From: Candidatus Saccharimonadota bacterium
GTDB taxonomy: Bacteria > Patescibacteriota > Saccharimonadia > Saccharimonadales > Saccharimonadaceae
Assembly (NCBI GenBank): GCA_013316435.1
Contig: WSMR01000003.1
Span: forward strand, 1-41,800
Length of the DNA: 41,800 nt
Direction of reading: 5' to 3'
Position 1 is the stretch's first letter, and the number at the start of each line of letters is the position of its first letter. The notes beneath the pieces were generated by a model. That model searched no databases and was not told the origin of the DNA. It saw only the letters and a list, made by a program, of their open reading frames with translations. This document shows, in pieces, positions 32,816 through 39,027 of the stretch. The translations under genes were made by a program, and so were the position numbers.

Positions 32816-34168
32816 GTGCGATTATATTTTTATGGACTAATTGCTCTGCTACGCCACTTTGTCTTGCGGCAAAATACCGGGCAAGTGATTTGTGATTTTG
32901 CTGAAAAAATGGGCGTTGTCTATATTAAAGTCGCACAGATTTTGGCGATGCAAAATATCGGTGAGGTTTTTACCGAAACAGATCGTGAGCGGCTAGCTTC
33001 AATTTGTGATCATTGCAATCCGATTGAGTTTCAAGAAATTGCTCGAACGATCGAGCTTGAGTATGGTCAGCCAATTCATGAAATTTTTCAGTATGTCGAT
33101 CCGGAGCCGCTGGGTTCGGCCTCGATTTCGCAGGTTCACCGCGGCGTTTTGAATGATGGTCGTGTAGTTGCAATTAAAGTTAAACGGCGTGACGTGGCGC
33201 GCAAGGTGGAGCGCGATATCCGACAGATCAAACGTTTGGTCCATAGATTTGGTAAGTTTGCGAAGCTACGAAATTTTATTGGCAGTGATTATGCTTTGGA
33301 GTATTATACCGATTGGATTTATAAGGAATGCAACTTTGAAAAAGAGCAGATACATCTTGTTCGATACCGTGAGTTCGCCGAAAGCGTGAATGGTAAAGTT
33401 GAAGGCGCGCATAAAATCCTAGCGCCAAAAGTCTATCGCGAATTTTGTACCAAAAATATTATCATTATGGAATATATTGATCAGCCGACCGTAAATCAAC
33501 TTACACTGACGCCGGAAAACAAAACCAAAATCTCTGAAGCAGTTAATACTTATCTTAGGCTAAGTTTTTACGCGCTTTTAAATGGTCTGCCAGTAGTTTT
33601 TCATGGCGATCCGCACGCAGGAAATGTTTACCTTGATAGTGATGGTAATGTTGGTTTTTTGGATATGGGATTAGTTTTTGAATTTCAAGGTGAAGATTCA
33701 AAATTCGTTCAAGATCTATTTTTATATTCATATATGAATCGCCCAGAAGAGTTGCTAGATATTTTGCTTGAACGTTCAAAGTTTGAAAAAGTTGACCGTG
33801 AAACTTTGCTAATTGGAATTAAGCGCGAGCTAAAGCGTTTGCATAGTATTCCGGTTCCACAGTTTTTTATTGAGATGATTGGATTGTTTACCCAGTATGA
33901 CGTAGCGCCGCCGATGTTGCTTTATGAAATAGCAAAAGCTTTTGTTGCACTGTATGGCATGGGCAATGTAGTCGATAACAGCGTCAGTACGAATGAATTG
34001 CTAGCAGAGCAGATTACTGAATTTTATGTTCGACGTGCTGCTGATGGAATTGGGCAGGCATTGCTGAGTTGGGGTCAACTTTTTGCCGAACTTACGTCGC
34101 GATTTTGGTCAGGTGAGTTAATCTTACCGACTCTTGAACATATGGCGGAGGCGTATCAACGCACATGA
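32816..34168 (+). CDS. AarF/ABC1/UbiB-family atypical kinase
   Basis: This 450-aa protein starts at GTG 32816 after GAGG. UbiB-family landmarks are a KxGQ-like motif IKVAQILAMQ (K38-Q41, Gly replaced by Ala), the nucleotide loop GSASISQVH (the family has an Ala-rich AAASIAQVH), VAIKVKR with the ATP lysine, the catalytic loop FHGDPHAGNV and metal-binding FLDMGLV in place of DFG. Relatives support ubiquinone synthesis or membrane lipid handling through ATPase activity. No quinone biosynthesis gene is nearby. There is no obvious C-terminal transmembrane pair. Its stop overlaps the DUF167 start (ATGA). The family is confident; the role is not. Confidence 0.93.
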   Translation: MRLYFYGLIALLRHFVLRQNTGQVICDFAEKMGVVYIKVAQILAMQNIGEVFTETDRERLASICDHCNPIEFQEIARTIELEYGQPIHEIFQYVDPEPLGSASISQVHRGVLNDGRVVAIKVKRRDVARKVERDIRQIKRLVHRFGKFAKLRNFIGSDYALEYYTDWIYKECNFEKEQIHLVRYREFAESVNGKVEGAHKILAPKVYREFCTKNIIIMEYIDQPTVNQLTLTPENKTKISEAVNTYLRLSFYALLNGLPVVFHGDPHAGNVYLDSDGNVGFLDMGLVFEFQGEDSKFVQDLFLYSYMNRPEELLDILLERSKFEKVDRETLLIGIKRELKRLHSIPVPQFFIEMIGLFTQYDVAPPMLLYEIAKAFVALYGMGNVVDNSVSTNELLAEQITEFYVRRAADGIGQALLSWGQLFAELTSRFWSGELILPTLEHMAEAYQRT

Positions 34169-34392
34169 TTTATACTGTAACCGTCAAGCCGGGATCAAAG
34201 AAGGGGCCACTAGTAATTGAAAAAGGCGACGAGTTGACGGTGTTTTTGCGTGAATGTCCAATTGAGGGGAAGGCTAATGTTGCTTTAATTAAACTATTAG
34301 CTGAGCATTTTGATATAGCAAAATCGCAAATTACCATTAAAACTGGCGCGCGGGGCCGTAAAAAAATAGTCGAAATCAAAACTATGATATAA
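34165..34392 (+). CDS. DUF167 (YggU-like) small protein
   Basis: This 75-aa protein shows the DUF167 pattern: VTVKPGSKKG, FLRECPIEGKANVALIKLLAEHF, and SQITIKTGARGRKKIVEI. The fold is a compact alpha/beta domain. A molecular function has not been established. ATG 34165 overlaps the stop of the UbiB-like gene, so the two are coupled. The -10 boxes of the next gene lie within its last codons. Confidence 0.92.
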   Translation: MIYTVTVKPGSKKGPLVIEKGDELTVFLRECPIEGKANVALIKLLAEHFDIAKSQITIKTGARGRKKIVEIKTMI

Positions 34393-34402
34393 TGGTTATA
34401 AT
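34388..34402 (+). promoter_or_regulatory. Twin -10 boxes upstream of the 393-aa gene
   Basis: TATAAT occurs at 34388-34393 and again at 34397-34402, in the stop region of DUF167. A leader with GAGGTAGG precedes ATG 34424, so this gene is not leaderless. Confidence 0.6.
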
Positions 34403-34423
34403 TAAAGTGAGGTAGGCAGAAGA

Positions 34424-35605
34424 ATGAAAATCAGTGAGATTTATATTGGTGGATGGTTTCAGCGAACCATGTTGCAGCTTTCGGAAATTTACGATTTCTT
34501 GCGTGATGGAACCTCACAGCTGAAATTAAATAAACACAAACTGGCGGAGCTGCATGAGGGCCTCGGCATTGGTAGCATTGAATATGGCGTGCAGGGTGAA
34601 GAGTTTATTTCAATTATGACGAGCGAGCAAATTCGGGTAAAGATTTTTGAGGATGGCTTGATTGTGCTTGGCACAGATCAGGTTACCGAAGAAACCATGT
34701 TTGCTGATATCGAAAATCTCAAAGCCTATTATGAAAATCGCCTGTCGCCAGCGATTAATTATATTTTTAGCCTTGGTGCACCAGTTCCGAAAGAGCTTGC
34801 TCATATCGAAAATATCTATCCGTATTTTGTGGTTTGTGATAATGCCAAGCGTGAAGACATCGCGGCTTTGTTGGCTCGCACGGAGCGTCAAAAATATTTT
34901 GAGTTTGATAATAAAACATATAGTGTGCTTCGCGGTGATAAATATTATTTTATCAACAACAAAAAGAGCTCGTCGGAAATGATTGAGCGCTATATCGAGG
35001 AGCAAGTCTTTATCCGTGAGTTTAAGGGGCAATTACATCGCTATCTGAATCTACACCGGATTATTTGGGAAAAGATTGATAATGTTAAGGATCGCGCAAA
35101 AGTCAAAGGTAAGGACATCGTAAAGTTTTCCAGCAAGCTCGAGAGTTATCGTAAAACCGTGACGTTGATTGGCGGGCGGATTGACCAAATGTCAACTTAT
35201 ATTTCGACTCGCGAAAAAATCGCCAAAGAAGATCAAGATTTGGCGGACTTTTTGGCAATTTCGGGCTATCGCTATGAAACATTGCGTGATACTTTGCAAT
35301 ATATTAAGGATCTTTGGAAGATGACGACGCAATACGTTGACTCGGCGCAGAAGCTGTTTGATGGTATCAAACAAGATGTGACTTCGAGTTCGATTAATAG
35401 TTTGACAATTGTGACCTCAATGTCGGCCGGTGCAGCGATCCTGAGTCTCTTTACGGAGTCGGAGCCGGAATTTACGACTTTCGGTTTTATCTATTTCTTT
35501 GTACTAGCGTTTGTGGGCTGGGCGGCCACAAAACTGCTGACTTATGTTGCGCATCGACGAAAATATGAAATTTCTGACGCAGAAATCGATAAAAATATTA
35601 AATAA
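34424..35605 (+). CDS. Uncharacterised protein with coiled coil and C-terminal membrane hairpin
   Basis: This 393-aa protein has an N-terminal alpha/beta domain (about 1-175) with a beta-rich core, a long helical region (about 185-320, LHRIIWEKIDNVKDRAKVKGKD onward) predicted to be coiled coil, and two membrane helices near the end (about 327-347 and 352-375) with a short basic tail. The order of soluble domain, long helices and C-terminal hairpin resembles CorA-like channels or RMD1/DUF155-like proteins. The CorA GMN loop signature is absent (the loop reads SEPEFTTFGF), so I do not call it a magnesium channel. GAGGTAGG is its Shine-Dalgarno. It precedes the bactofilin-like gene by 9 nt. Confidence 0.7.
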   Translation: MKISEIYIGGWFQRTMLQLSEIYDFLRDGTSQLKLNKHKLAELHEGLGIGSIEYGVQGEEFISIMTSEQIRVKIFEDGLIVLGTDQVTEETMFADIENLKAYYENRLSPAINYIFSLGAPVPKELAHIENIYPYFVVCDNAKREDIAALLARTERQKYFEFDNKTYSVLRGDKYYFINNKKSSSEMIERYIEEQVFIREFKGQLHRYLNLHRIIWEKIDNVKDRAKVKGKDIVKFSSKLESYRKTVTLIGGRIDQMSTYISTREKIAKEDQDLADFLAISGYRYETLRDTLQYIKDLWKMTTQYVDSAQKLFDGIKQDVTSSSINSLTIVTSMSAGAAILSLFTESEPEFTTFGFIYFFVLAFVGWAATKLLTYVAHRRKYEISDAEIDKNIK

Positions 35606-35614
35606 GGAGGTGGA

Positions 35615-36880
35615 ATGAGAAAAATTTTGTACGGGGCAATCGGAGGTTTAATAGCGACATGTGCTTTATGCGCCCCAGCTATGGCGATTAGCTTAGAGCC
35701 TTGCTCAGACGATGAATATAAGGCCGAGTGTGAGGAGAAGCGCGCAGAGCTTTTGCGCCGTCAAGAAGCGGGCGAGCCGATACCGCGTTCGGTTGGTGGG
35801 AATACAGGATTCGGACCAACTTTTGTTGCGGAAACCGATGAATCACGACGATCAGCAAGTCTTTGGGTTGGCAAAAGTTTGCTAATGGCTGGTAATAATT
35901 TAACGACTACAACTAGCGTCAAGAACGGTTTATTACTGGTGGCAGGTAACAGTTTGCAGCTTGAGGGTGAATCCGAGTATGGATTTGTAGCCGGGAATAT
36001 TATCAGGTTTGCTGGGGCTACGCAACGCGACTTATATGCTGCCGGGAACAGTATTACGCTTGCTGATGCAGCAAAAATTGGTCGTGATGTTTTTGTTGCC
36101 GGGAATGAACTTTATGTCGAGACTGATCTGACCGGTGATCTTAGCGTGACGGCGGAGCGCGTTGTGATCAAGAAGAGCATTGCGATTGATGGCAATGTCA
36201 ATATTGATGCTGAGAATGTTGAGATTGGTGATGATGTGACGATTGGCGGCAAGCTTATTTATAATGATAGTGCGCACATAAATGACCTAGCCAATGTTAG
36301 CTACGGCGAACTTGAAACCTATCACGTCGAAGAGATTAGTGTTGAAGCGGGGATTGTTGCTGCAGTTTACGCAAAGCTGTTTAGTATTGCCGGGCTGTTT
36401 CTCGCGATGGTGCTAATTATTGCAATTTATCCTCGTTTGCATGATAAAATGCAGCCTGAGAGTACGGCGAATCGTTTTGGAGTCAACCTTGCGATTGGTT
36501 GTGGCACGCTGGTGGTGGTACCGATGCTCGTAATTGTGGCGCTTCTGACTATTGTTGCGGCTCCGCTCGGTATTATCGCTTTGATAGCCTTACTGGTCGC
36601 TATTTATCTAGCGCAAGGTTTTGCCGGTCTTTGGCTTGGACATTTGATTCTTGAGAAGCTTTTTAAACTGAAGAGTAACGCTTTTGTCGAAGCGTTGGTA
36701 GGGATTATCGTGCTTGGTGCTCTTGCGTTGGTGCCGTTTGTTGGGGCAGTAACGGGACTGTTTGGTATGCTACTTGGTCTCGGCTTGATTATTAGTTGTA
36801 TCAAGCCTAGCAAAGACGACAAAGGGGTTAAAAAGTTGACCAAGAATACTAAGTCAACGAAGAAGGCGACTAGAAAGTAG
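35615..36880 (+). CDS. Bactofilin-like (polymer-forming) membrane protein with signal peptide
   Basis: This 421-aa protein has a signal peptide or first helix (about 1-24, ending APAMA), then a short Cys-containing linker (EPCSDDEYKAECEEK). A right-handed beta-helix-like repeat region (about 85-215) is built of short turns such as NSLQLEGESE and NVNIDAENVEIGDDVTIGGKL. Three or four C-terminal membrane helices (about 250-400) end in a Lys-rich tail. The repeats resemble the polymer-forming cytoskeletal/bactofilin fold, here on the extracytoplasmic side rather than in the cytoplasm. GGAGGTGGA precedes ATG 35615. Probably a cell-envelope scaffold; this is inference. Confidence 0.7.
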   Translation: MRKILYGAIGGLIATCALCAPAMAISLEPCSDDEYKAECEEKRAELLRRQEAGEPIPRSVGGNTGFGPTFVAETDESRRSASLWVGKSLLMAGNNLTTTTSVKNGLLLVAGNSLQLEGESEYGFVAGNIIRFAGATQRDLYAAGNSITLADAAKIGRDVFVAGNELYVETDLTGDLSVTAERVVIKKSIAIDGNVNIDAENVEIGDDVTIGGKLIYNDSAHINDLANVSYGELETYHVEEISVEAGIVAAVYAKLFSIAGLFLAMVLIIAIYPRLHDKMQPESTANRFGVNLAIGCGTLVVVPMLVIVALLTIVAAPLGIIALIALLVAIYLAQGFAGLWLGHLILEKLFKLKSNAFVEALVGIIVLGALALVPFVGAVTGLFGMLLGLGLIISCIKPSKDDKGVKKLTKNTKSTKKATRK

Positions 36881-36883
36881 TTT

Positions 36884-37531
36884 ATGCACGAAAGCTGGAA
36901 AGAATTCTTAGATTCTGAGTTTACAAAGCCTTATTTTCAAGAGTTGAGTAAATTTCTTCATGAGGCTTATGAAACTAAGACAATCTTTCCAGCTAAACCT
37001 CAAGTTTTTCGCGCTTTTACGACTGATCTGAATGAAGTAAAGGTAGTGATTCTTGGACAAGACCCATATCACACTCCCGGCGCTGCTCATGGTTTGGCTT
37101 TTTCGGTACCAAATTCTCAGCCGATCCCGCCATCACTAGTGAATATTTACAAGGAGATTGATGCGGAATTCGGTGGTCATGCCTTAGAGACTGGGAATTT
37201 GCGACCATGGCAAGAACAGGGTGTCTTGTTGCTGAATAATGTTTTGACGGTGGAGGCGCACCGGGCGGGTTCGCACCGTGGCAAGGGTTGGGAGCAGTTT
37301 ACTGAAGCGGTAGTGAAACACTTGAATGAACGTTGCGATCATCTTGTGTTTTTGCTTTGGGGTCGAGATGCGCGCAGTAAAAGTGGCTGGATTGATCAGG
37401 ATAAGCACTTAGTGCTTGAATCTCCACATCCGTCGCCGCTATCTGCCCATGCTGGGTTCTTTGGTAATGGGCATTTTAGGAAAGCGAATGAATTTCTGAG
37501 CCAGCACGGGATGGCGGAGATTGAGTGGTAA
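36884..37531 (+). CDS. ung: Uracil-DNA glycosylase, family 1
   Basis: This 215-aa Ung excises uracil from DNA. All family-1 motifs are present: GQDPYH with the catalytic Asp, uracil-pocket SVPNSQPIPPSLVNIYKEI, LLLNNVLTVEAHRAGSH, LLWGRDA, and the Leu-intercalation loop HPSPLSAHAGFFG with catalytic His. The ATG lies 3 nt after the previous stop. With dut at 31410 the organism both avoids and repairs uracil in DNA. It is the last housekeeping gene before an accessory island. Certain call. Confidence 0.98.
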   Translation: MHESWKEFLDSEFTKPYFQELSKFLHEAYETKTIFPAKPQVFRAFTTDLNEVKVVILGQDPYHTPGAAHGLAFSVPNSQPIPPSLVNIYKEIDAEFGGHALETGNLRPWQEQGVLLLNNVLTVEAHRAGSHRGKGWEQFTEAVVKHLNERCDHLVFLLWGRDARSKSGWIDQDKHLVLESPHPSPLSAHAGFFGNGHFRKANEFLSQHGMAEIEW

Positions 37532-37552
37532 GAGTTGGGTAGAACATTAGTC

Positions 37553-37638
37553 TAGCCCCTTTTGGACATTGAAAGACGACACTGATTTATTCTAATGGCT
37601 AGAATCATATATACCGTCGGCGCATGTCCAAAGGGGCT
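37553..37638. repeat. Large inverted repeat with nested hairpin at the island edge
   Basis: TAGCCCCTTTTGGACAT (37553-37569) pairs with ATGTCCAAAGGGGCTA (37623-37638), one bulged base. Inside is a second perfect stem, ATTCTA-ATGGC-TAGAAT (37589-37605). It separates ung from the surface-domain fragments. It could be a terminator-like structure (no T run), a recombination site or the scar of an element. Confidence 0.7.
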
Positions 37639-37658
37639 AATTGGGATACTCCTCTCCT

Positions 37659-37912
37659 CTCATCTCCCGACGCAGCGAAGAGCGAAACCGTAGCCACGAT
37701 AGTCGTTACTCTGAGGGTTGACAAGGGAGCTATTGAAGTACAGGTAGTACGCACGCAACCCGGAGTATGCTGTACGAGACCAGTAGCGGCCGTACGACCC
37801 CTCATGGTTCAGCGAGCCTGCATTGTAGTAGTAGCCAGTGTAGACAAAATCAAGAGGAGACTGTCTGAGCTTAGTAGAACCAGTAGAGTTATTTGTAATG
37901 TTGTAGGTGGTG
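37659..37912 (-). pseudogene. Surface-domain cassette C (longest C-terminal fragment)
   Basis: The minus strand gives about 84 residues: TTYNITNNSTGSTKLRQSPL, DFVYTGYYYNAGSL, YGRYWSRTAYSGLRAYYLYF, then PQSNDYRGYGFALRCVGR and TGA (37659-37661). The Asn/Ser/Thr-rich, Tyr/Gly-rich pattern ending RGxGFALRCV is the C-terminal part of a FISUMP/C-type-lectin-like domain of a surface protein. It reaches further upstream than the other copies. No start codon or promoter precedes it: its 5' end collides head-to-head with cassette B, with which it shares the palindromic GTACGGAGAAAGTTTTTCACC segment. None of the ORF-track lines shows it because it lacks an ATG. Confidence 0.75.
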
Positions 37913-38116
37913 AAAAACTTTCTCCGTACGGGCTACTACGACCGCTCGAGTGGCTTCATCAACGGACGCATCGCAAATGGCCACTGGTGGTCTACCACTG
38001 CTGGTTCTGCTACTTACGGTCACTACTTGGCTACGGATCCGACGGTTGTCTACCCTCAGAATAACTATTACCGCGGAAACGGTTTTGCCGTTCGCTGTGT
38101 GGTACGGGAGGGGTGA
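37907..38116 (+). pseudogene. Surface-domain cassette B
   Basis: Plus strand, about 67 residues from NFLRTGYYDRSSGF through WWSTTAGSATYGHY to PQNNYYRGNGFAVRCVVREG and TGA. The GTG at 37907 is a chance start without a Shine-Dalgarno; residues MVK come from the junction with cassette C. It aligns without gaps to cassette A from AAC TTT CTC CGT to the stop. Differences concentrate at codons such as TAC/CAC, GAC/GGT, AGT/GGT, AAC/GTC, AAT/ACT, TAT/AGT and AAC/CAC. Conserved framework stretches are GTCTACCCTCAGAATAAC and the last 36 nt. Confidence 0.75.
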
Positions 38117-38191
38117 GATGACTCATAAGTCTCATTCAGAATATGATTACGAAATCTCAGAGTAGGGTATTATAGTGATAAGGTATAATTT

Positions 38192-38557
38192 ATGGCAAGA
38201 GTGGTCAAGGGTAAAGAGCTAATAAATACTAGGCTAGCGGCAAATTATGGCGGCTGGATATATTGTGACGGCTGCCAAGAGAATATAGGCTATCTATGCT
38301 ATTCAACTTATGACAGTATAAAAATACGATATAAGTGTAATTGTGGTAGTAGTGGCTTCATTTCCTTGGATTTTGCGGACGGTAAAATAGGGCATAAGTG
38401 CGCCAATGAGCTAATCACTATAAAGAATCGGCTTTGTTGTCCAAGCGACAATGAACCGCTGATTACTTTGCTTAACAAAAAGCTAAAAAGTTATGAATTA
38501 GAAATTACTTGTAAATTTTGTGGCGGGAAATATAAAAAGCGAACGGTCACTAGCTAG
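38192..38557 (+). CDS. Small cysteine-rich (zinc-ribbon-like) protein between cassettes
   Basis: This 121-aa protein has paired cysteines spaced like zinc ribbons: CDGC (about 26-29), CNCG (about 50-52), CANE and CC (about 70-83), and CKFCGG (about 107-110). It has no membrane segment. AAGG lies 11 nt before ATG 38192, in TATAAT-rich sequence; TATTAT at about 38168 may be its -10. I do not recognise the family; the cysteines suggest one or two structural zinc sites. It sits between cassettes B and D and may be cargo of the same accessory island. Moderately confident that it is a real gene. Confidence 0.6.
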   Translation: MARVVKGKELINTRLAANYGGWIYCDGCQENIGYLCYSTYDSIKIRYKCNCGSSGFISLDFADGKIGHKCANELITIKNRLCCPSDNEPLITLLNKKLKSYELEITCKFCGGKYKKRTVTS

Positions 38558-38596
38558 CCTCCTAGCGGTCTAAAGTTCCTGCGAATATACTGCCCC

Positions 38597-38802
38597 TCAC
38601 CTCCCGACGCAGCGAAGAGCAAAACCATTCCCGCGGTAGTCTTTATACTAGAGGTAGATACGTGTTGGGTTCGTGTCCAGGATATAGCTGAGGCCATCAG
38701 AACCAGCGGCAAACAACCACCAGGACCCATCCGTGACGCGTCTAGTTATTTGACTGCCTGAGCGAGAGTAAAAGCCTGTACGGAGAAAGTTGAAATTGTT
38801 GT
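38597..38802 (-). pseudogene. Surface-domain cassette D, with internal stop
   Basis: The minus strand gives NFNFLRTGFYSRSGSQITRR, WWLFAAGSDGLSYIL, NPTRIYL, then TAG (38648-38650), then YKDYRGNGFALRCVGR and TGA (38597-38599). The TAG replaces what is CCT CAG-like (PQ) in the other copies. The 5' edge is CAACTTTCTCCGTA, as in A and B, while the 3' edge (CGCTGCGTCGGGAG) matches C. No start, promoter or Shine-Dalgarno. Confidence 0.75.
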
Positions 38803-38969
38803 GAAAATTACATCAGAATCTATGCGGATTATTTTTTTTGATGCCAAACAGGGGTGAAGAGCTTCTACATTTTGATTTTATTAAGCCTCTGCTTGTAGTT
38901 TTTTAACAGAGCGTATTATACTAGGGAGGGGGACCGATATTATCTTGCCGTAACAAGGGTGAAAAGTGC
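38803..38969. other. Intergenic stretch between cassette D and the cutinase promoter
   Basis: AT-rich, with TTTTTTTT at about 38831 and no coding signal. TTTTTTAACAGAGCGTATTATACTAGG (about 38900) could hold a weak additional promoter (TATTAT). Nothing else is visible. Confidence 0.5.
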
Positions 38970-38998
38970 TTGAAATTCTAAAAAATTTGCTCTACAAT
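38970..38998 (+). promoter_or_regulatory. Sigma70 promoter of the cutinase-VWA gene
   Basis: TTGAAA, 17 nt, TACAAT; leader of about 25 nt with GGAGG 6 nt before ATG 39028. Confidence 0.7.
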
Positions 38999-39027
38999 AG
39001 CCTCATATCAGTCAATATGGAGGTAAA

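Noticed and set aside
34424-35605. CorA magnesium channel
   Set aside because: The C-terminal two-helix layout fits, but the GMN signature between the helices is missing.
37553-37638. Integron attC-like site
   Set aside because: The terminal repeats do not match the RYYYAAC/GTTRRRY core, and no integrase is present.
37624-38064. 146-aa plus-strand ORF across the cassette pair
   Set aside because: It is a shadow of the opposite-strand cassette C and out of frame with cassette B; the protein has no domain-like character.
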